In this document: positions 6,220 through 9,498 of the stretch, piece by piece
Numbering within the stretch: position 1 is the first letter of the stretch
How the letters are laid out: each line of letters opens with the position of its first letter
From: SABY01 sp964612515
GTDB lineage: Bacteria; Bacteroidota; Bacteroidia; Bacteroidales; 4484-276
Length of the DNA stretch: 9,498 nucleotides
NCBI GenBank assembly: GCA_964612515.1
Contig: CAZTCX010000143.1
Span: 1 to 9,498 of the forward strand
Direction: 5' to 3'
Position numbers and translations under genes: made by a program
Notes under the pieces: model-generated
What the model was told of the DNA's origin: nothing
Databases searched by the model: none
Seen by the model: the letters and a program-made list of their open reading frames with translations, nothing else

Positions 6220-7458
6220 TTATTCAAACTCTGCTTTTAAGATCCTGAGTACTTCGTTGACTGTCTCCTCTTCAAGGTCGGTACGCTTCAATAATTCAGC
6301 GGCATCCAGATTCAAAACGCTTCGGGCTGTATCGCAGCCGATGGCTTTCAATGCGTCGATAATCCACTGATCGAGTTCATCGCTGAACTCCTGGATGTCA
6401 ACATCGTCGTCGATCTCGTTTTCAACGTCCCGATAAACGTCGATTTCGTATCCTGTAAGCTTACCGGCCAGCTTTATGTTGTAGCCACCTTTGCCAATGG
6501 CGAGAGAAACCTGATCGGGTTTCATGTACACATCAGCTTTCTTGGTTACGTCATCGATAGTGATTGAAGTAATCTTAGCGGGGCTAAGGGCACGCTGAAT
6601 GTAAAGCTGAGCATTGGATGTGTAATTGATTACATCGATATTCTCGTTTTTCAATTCGCGCACAATGCCATGGATACGTGATCCTTTCATACCCACACAG
6701 GCGCCAACCGGATCGATGCGGTCGTCGTAAGACTCCACGGCAATTTTGGCTCTTTCGCCTGGCACCCGTACAATGTTCTTGATGGTGATAAGGCCATCGT
6801 AAACTTCAGGCACTTCCTGCTCAAAAAGTCGCTCCAAAAATACCGATGATACCCGAGACAAAATGATCTGCGGCGTATTGTTGCGCATGTCAACTTTAGA
6901 AACAACAGCACGAATGGTATCGCCTTTACGGTAATAATCGGTAGGAATCTGCTCTGATTTAGGCAACAAAAGTTCTATGCCTTCATCGTCCAAAACCAGG
7001 ATTTCCTTCTTCCAAATCTGATACACCTCACCGGAAATGATCTCACCAATGCGGTCTTTATACTTATTATAAACATTATCTTTTTCGTACTCCTGCACCT
7101 TGGCGATGAGGTTTTGCCGGATGGTAAGGATTTCGCGGCGCCCGAAGTCTGCCATTTTTATCTCTTCTGACACTTCCTCTCCCACTTCAAAGTCGGGCTC
7201 AATACGAATAGCTTTGGAATATTCGATCTGCGTGCTTTCGTCCTCCACCTGACCATCTTCAACAATTTCGAGCATACGATAAATCTCAAGGTCTCCGCGG
7301 TCGATGTTTACGATTACGTCAACGTTTTCGGCAGTTCCGTATTTTTTCTCTATCATGTGCCTGAAAACCTCTTCCAGTATTCTCATCATCGTTTCGCGGT
7401 CGATGTTTTTGAAATCTTTAAATTCCGAAAAGGTTTCGACCAGATTAATGTTATCCAT
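6220..7458 (-). CDS. nusA: Transcription termination/antitermination factor NusA
   Basis: NusA binds RNA polymerase and nascent RNA, slows elongation and modulates pausing, intrinsic termination and antitermination. The 412-residue product has the expected order of domains. The N-terminal polymerase-binding domain spans about 1-125. An S1 domain covers about 136-200 (GEIISGEVYQIWKKEILV onwards). KH1 has the loop GMKG (256-259) in GACVGMKGSRIHGIVREL, and KH2 has the loop GKGG (322-325) in AIGKGGYNIKLAGKLTG. A short helix-hairpin-helix-like end (about 355-412) contains the acidic patch EIDDDVDIQEF and IGCDTARSVLNLDAAELLKRTDL. It lacks the two full acidic repeats of E. coli NusA, as expected outside the proteobacteria. 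The ATG at 7456-7458 lies 32 bases after rimP in an A/C-rich spacer without a Shine-Dalgarno site, typical of the phylum. It is the middle gene of rimP-nusA-infB. Confidence 0.97.
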   Translation of the reverse strand: MDNINLVETFSEFKDFKNIDRETMMRILEEVFRHMIEKKYGTAENVDVIVNIDRGDLEIYRMLEIVEDGQVEDESTQIEYSKAIRIEPDFEVGEEVSEEIKMADFGRREILTIRQNLIAKVQEYEKDNVYNKYKDRIGEIISGEVYQIWKKEILVLDDEGIELLLPKSEQIPTDYYRKGDTIRAVVSKVDMRNNTPQIILSRVSSVFLERLFEQEVPEVYDGLITIKNIVRVPGERAKIAVESYDDRIDPVGACVGMKGSRIHGIVRELKNENIDVINYTSNAQLYIQRALSPAKITSITIDDVTKKADVYMKPDQVSLAIGKGGYNIKLAGKLTGYEIDVYRDVENEIDDDVDIQEFSDELDQWIIDALKAIGCDTARSVLNLDAAELLKRTDLEEETVNEVLRILKAEFE

Positions 7459-7490
7459 TGTTGTGGTATTTGTTGTTGTTTCTCTCTAAA

Positions 7491-7940
7491 TTATTTAAAC
7501 GATAAAACGACTTTTGCCTGCCGGATTTGGCCAAACGGAATAGTTACGGATTCCGTTGGTGCAGTTTTCTTTTTGCCCGGCAGCTTTTCCAATACGATAG
7601 TTTCACCGTCAACTGCACGCAAGACGCCTTCTATTAGTTGGTCGTCGGCAAGCGTCACCTGCAATTGCCGGCCAATATTTTTAGGGTACTGACGCAGAAG
7701 TTTCAGAGGGCTGTCGGCGCCAAATGAAGTGACGCGCAGCTCAAAATCTTCGGCTTCGCGATCAAGGCTGCCTTCGATAGCTTTGCTAAGAACGATGCAA
7801 TCTTCGATGGTAACTCCTGTGTCGCCATCGATGGTGATGGTGATGGTGTTGCCAGCCGAGACCTTTGTTTCAATCACAAAACGATCGGTGCCTGCCAAAG
7901 CAGCACTTGCTAAACCTTCTATTTTTTCTTTATCAATCAT
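7491..7940 (-). CDS. rimP: Ribosome maturation factor RimP
   Basis: RimP binds the nascent 30S subunit and helps its maturation. The 149-residue protein has an N-terminal alpha/beta domain with the family stretch VTIEDCIVLSKAIEGSLD (43-60) and the core motif region FELRVTSFGADSPLK (66-80). A C-terminal Sm-like beta-barrel covers about 86-149 (NIGRQLQVTL, DGETIVLEKL, IPFGQIRQAKVVLSFK). The core motif usually reads LEVSSPG or, in this phylum, LEVSSAG; here it is LRVTSFG, a mild divergence that keeps the Ser-x-Gly. The N-terminus is short but within the Bacteroidota range. The ATG at 7938-7940 follows an AT-rich spacer with no SD site. It is the first gene of the operon, downstream of a strong promoter and a hairpin-bearing leader. 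Confidence 0.94.
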   Translation of the reverse strand: MIDKEKIEGLASAALAGTDRFVIETKVSAGNTITITIDGDTGVTIEDCIVLSKAIEGSLDREAEDFELRVTSFGADSPLKLLRQYPKNIGRQLQVTLADDQLIEGVLRAVDGETIVLEKLPGKKKTAPTESVTIPFGQIRQAKVVLSFK

Positions 7941-7961
7941 CTTAAAAAATAGTAATAAAAT

Positions 7962-7979
7962 AGGGGACTTGTGTCCCCT
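7962..7979 (-). terminator. GC-rich hairpin with T-rich tail in the rimP leader (possible attenuator)
   Basis: The minus strand reads AGGGGAC, loop ACAA, GTCCCCT: a perfect 7-bp stem with a 4-base loop. It is followed by an interrupted T-rich run (ATTTTATTACTATTTTTT) that ends four bases before the rimP ATG. This geometry fits a moderate intrinsic terminator for transcripts going towards rimP. It sits downstream of the rimP promoter, so it is more likely a leader attenuator or mRNA-stabilising hairpin than a simple terminator of the MFS gene, though read-through from that gene would meet it too. On the plus strand no T run follows. Confidence 0.5.
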
Positions 7980-8001
7980 CGCTGATTACTCCGTGCCGTA
8001 C

Positions 8002-8018
8002 TATTTTTGCTAAAAATA
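8002..8018 (-). repeat. A/T inverted repeat in the rimP leader
   Basis: TATTTTT, loop AGC, AAAAATA forms a perfect 7-bp stem with a 3-base loop early in the leader transcript. It is only A-T paired and so weak alone, but a GTG (before it) and CAC (six bases after it) could extend it across a bulge. It lies 22 bases upstream of the GC-rich hairpin and might compete or stack with it. Confidence 0.35.
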
Positions 8019-8046
8019 CACCGTATTCTTCACCAAAAATCGGGCG

Positions 8047-8077
8047 CAAAGATACGAATTTTCCTTTACGCACTAAA
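8047..8077 (-). promoter_or_regulatory. Strong Bacteroidota-type promoter of rimP-nusA-infB
   Basis: On the minus strand TATCTTTG (8054-8047) matches the -7 consensus TAnnTTTG exactly and is followed by C. TTTA (8077-8074) stands 19 bases upstream, one mismatch from the -33 TTTG at the expected spacing. It is the best promoter in the window and lies between the MFS stop (8110) and rimP, so the operon need not depend on read-through. Confidence 0.7.
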
Positions 8078-8109
8078 CAGTAACGAAAAATATTAAAGTA
8101 ATGTGCTGA

Positions 8110-9303
8110 TTAGGAATGAAGTTGTAAGAAGCTACGATTCTTGAAAAAGAAGTAGAGGGCAAGTCCGGCCATCAATATTCCGCTAATAAAAAAAACCATT
8201 TCGATACCTGCAAGAAAAACCACAGGCTGCACGGTAAGTGGCGACAAAAATTGTCCGGCATACACTGCAAAGTTAAGGTGCCCAACCTGGCGTCCGCGGC
8301 TCAGAACCGGTGCCATAGAAATGAGCCACAAGTTTGTATTTGGCATCAGCAATCCATTACCTAGGCCTGCAATTATTAATCCGGTCATAATGCCAGCATA
8401 ACTGTCCACAGTACCCACCAACATGTATCCTGCGCCCATCAAACCAAAGGTGATCATGTAAATTTGATGAAAATTAAACAGCAACCTAATTTTTCCATAA
8501 AAATAGGATACAATGGCACCTGAGAGCACGGCAAAACTGATGGAAAAACCAACCTGGGAATTGGTAAGCTGTTTAACCTGTTGCAATAAAAATGGCACCT
8601 GGGTGGGAATTAAAAAAAAGAACAACATCCCTACAAAAGCACTGACGTACAGAAGCTGGTATTTTTGCACCCGCCTGACTGCAGCAGCAGGCTTTCTTTC
8701 GATCTCCATGCGCATTTGGTGCACCGGTTCCGTCAGGTATCGCATCGCCAAAAGCATGAGCACAAGTGAAAATAGGTAGATCAGAAAAGGCCAGCGCCAG
8801 GAAATGTCGGCAAGCAGACCACCGGCGGCAATGTACACCACACCGCCAAAACCCATGATGGCGCCCTGCCAGCCCAGGAAAACACTGCGCATACGCCCAT
8901 GAAAATAATCACCGATGAGTGTTGTGTTGATCGTCATAATGCCGGCTACGGCAATTCCAAGAACGGCACGACCGGCCAGAATTAAATAGAGACTTTCGAC
9001 GAAGAAGCCAGAAGCACCTCCTACAGCATACAAAGCAAGCGAGATGAGCAACAGACGGATTCGTCCATAGTGATCGATGATCTGACCAGCGACAGGGGCA
9101 AGCAATGCGATAAACAACGAAGGCAATGTGAGCATCAGCTTGCTCATCAGCTCGGCATGGGGCATTGCGTCATAATGCCGCGTAATGTCAGGGATGGCCG
9201 CTGTAATGATAGCGCCTGCCATCACGGTAAGGCTGCCGGTAAGAAGCAATGTGATTTTCAGCCCACTGCCCCTGACTTCGCTTGATGGTGTTTCCTGCTG
9301 CAA
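8110..9303 (-). CDS. MFS transporter, DHA1/DHA2-like, substrate unknown
   Basis: This 397-residue protein is a major facilitator superfamily secondary transporter in the inner membrane, probably a proton-coupled exporter. About 12 hydrophobic helices can be traced. TM1 is KITLLLTGSLTVMAGAIITAAIPDI. The loop between TM2 and TM3 has motif A, GQIIDHYGRIRLL (73-85, with D77, G80 and R81). TM5 is Gly-rich (GFGGVVYIAAGG), like the antiporter motif C region but without its Pro. A basic central loop (MRMEIERKPAAAVRRVQKY) separates the two halves. It resembles drug-efflux members, but the sequence does not reveal the substrate. The chosen start is TTG at 9303-9301: an in-frame TGA lies about 27 bases upstream, and the next in-frame ATG (codon 28) would cut into TM1. 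The gene reads towards rimP, 169 bases away, and appears to be a separate unit with its own promoter. Confidence 0.88.
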   Translation of the reverse strand: MQQETPSSEVRGSGLKITLLLTGSLTVMAGAIITAAIPDITRHYDAMPHAELMSKLMLTLPSLFIALLAPVAGQIIDHYGRIRLLLISLALYAVGGASGFFVESLYLILAGRAVLGIAVAGIMTINTTLIGDYFHGRMRSVFLGWQGAIMGFGGVVYIAAGGLLADISWRWPFLIYLFSLVLMLLAMRYLTEPVHQMRMEIERKPAAAVRRVQKYQLLYVSAFVGMLFFFLIPTQVPFLLQQVKQLTNSQVGFSISFAVLSGAIVSYFYGKIRLLFNFHQIYMITFGLMGAGYMLVGTVDSYAGIMTGLIIAGLGNGLLMPNTNLWLISMAPVLSRGRQVGHLNFAVYAGQFLSPLTVQPVVFLAGIEMVFFISGILMAGLALYFFFKNRSFLQLHS

Positions 9304-9328
9304 AATGATAGATCGATTAATGGATTTT

Positions 9329-9336
9329 CAAAAATA
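9329..9336 (-). promoter_or_regulatory. Probable -7 element of the MFS gene
   Basis: TATTTTTG on the minus strand fits TAnnTTTG and would place the transcript start about 20 bases before the TTG start codon, agreeing with that start choice. The -33 region is not convincing (TTTA is present but 23 rather than 19-20 bases away). The rest of 9304-9498 holds no complete gene. On the minus strand short open tails ending at TAA (9462-9460) or TGA could be the end of a gene from beyond the window, but I cannot choose between them. Confidence 0.45.
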
Positions 9337-9402
9337 GGTTTTTTAGCACACGGCCATTCTAAAGAGTATGTTCCTTCAGGATACTGATCGGCCGCACTTT
9401 TG

Positions 9403-9420
9403 CCAATTTTCTAAATTTGG
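9403..9420. repeat. Imperfect palindrome upstream of the MFS gene
   Basis: CCAATTTTCTAAATTTGG reads nearly the same on both strands (7 of 9 half-site positions pair). It lies about 70 bases upstream of the MFS -7 element, and its right half contains TAAATTTG, a plus-strand match to TAnnTTTG. It could be an operator for the transporter or for a divergent gene beyond the window. In AT-rich DNA such a repeat may also be chance. Confidence 0.25.
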
Positions 9421-9498
9421 TGTTTAAGAATCATTGTTGTCCAGTAAACATAATATCCTTTAAATAGATTCTTCACTCCACTTTGTTTCGTTCAGAAT

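Larger units (their letters stand above)
7941..8043 (-). promoter_or_regulatory. Structured 5' leader of the rimP-nusA-infB operon
   Basis: The promoter at 8047-8077 would start transcription near 8040-8043, leaving about 100 transcribed, untranslated bases before the rimP ATG. On the minus strand this leader holds an A/T hairpin (8018-8002), then a G-rich stretch with several ACGG words, then a GC-rich hairpin (7979-7962) and a T-rich tail up to the start codon. No ATG-initiated leader peptide is visible in it. A hairpin plus T tract ahead of a nusA operon suggests attenuation or NusA feedback, as is known for the E. coli operon. I cannot name an Rfam family for it. Confidence 0.45.

Noticed and set aside
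6171..6227. A longer IF2 starting at TTG 6227 (19 extra residues)
   Set aside because: The extension overlaps the nusA stop, has no family similarity, and the ATG at 6170 begins the conserved IF2_N sequence with an AGGAAG site upstream.
7962..7979. The GC-rich hairpin as part of a tRNA gene, as in metY ahead of the E. coli nusA operon
   Set aside because: There is no T-arm GTTCRA sequence, no acceptor stem and not enough length with the right arms.
9365..9385. Hairpin AGTAT...ATACT upstream of the MFS gene as a terminator
   Set aside because: The stem is broken by a three-base bulge and no T run follows on either strand.

Overview
The window looks like ordinary chromosomal DNA of a Bacteroidota bacterium, probably order Bacteroidales or a near relative. 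The evidence is: Bacteroidota-restricted families (a DUF3822 protein, the 73-residue DUF2795 protein), matches to the Bacteroidota promoter element TAnnTTTG in front of four transcription units, mostly absent Shine-Dalgarno sequences, and moderate G+C. I see no insertion sequence, CRISPR array, tRNA, rRNA or phage gene. The genus cannot be fixed from this sequence.

Layout. (1) Plus strand, 2-801: the 3' part of a PduO-type cobalamin adenosyltransferase gene, then a small DUF2795 gene behind its own promoter. (2) Minus strand, 2783-798: a tight three-gene operon, transcribed as a membrane-anchored 191-residue protein, a DUF3822 protein, then rsmD (16S rRNA m2G966 methyltransferase). Its last codon meets the stop of the DUF2795 gene in a shared TTAA. 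(3) Minus strand, 7940-2940: the classic translation/transcription operon rimP-nusA-infB, behind a strong Bacteroidota promoter and a leader of about 100 nt with two hairpins. (4) Minus strand, 9303-8110: a 12-helix MFS transporter with an apparent TTG start. The last 195 bases hold its promoter and an imperfect palindrome.

Functionally most of the window serves ribosome biogenesis and translation: RimP (30S maturation), NusA (elongation and termination factor), IF2 (initiation) and RsmD (rRNA methylation).

The least understood part is the pair upstream of rsmD. The DUF3822 protein shows patterns that resemble a degenerate actin/PilM-like (ASKHA) fold. The 191-residue partner has one N-terminal membrane helix, a helical stalk and a beta-rich end, loosely like a PilN/PilO or pseudopilin protein. 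This PilM/PilN-like reading is an inference but is the best candidate here for an undescribed system. The second interesting element is the hairpin-bearing leader of rimP-nusA-infB, a possible attenuator. A third is the RsmD catalytic motif, which reads DAPY where DPPY/F is expected.
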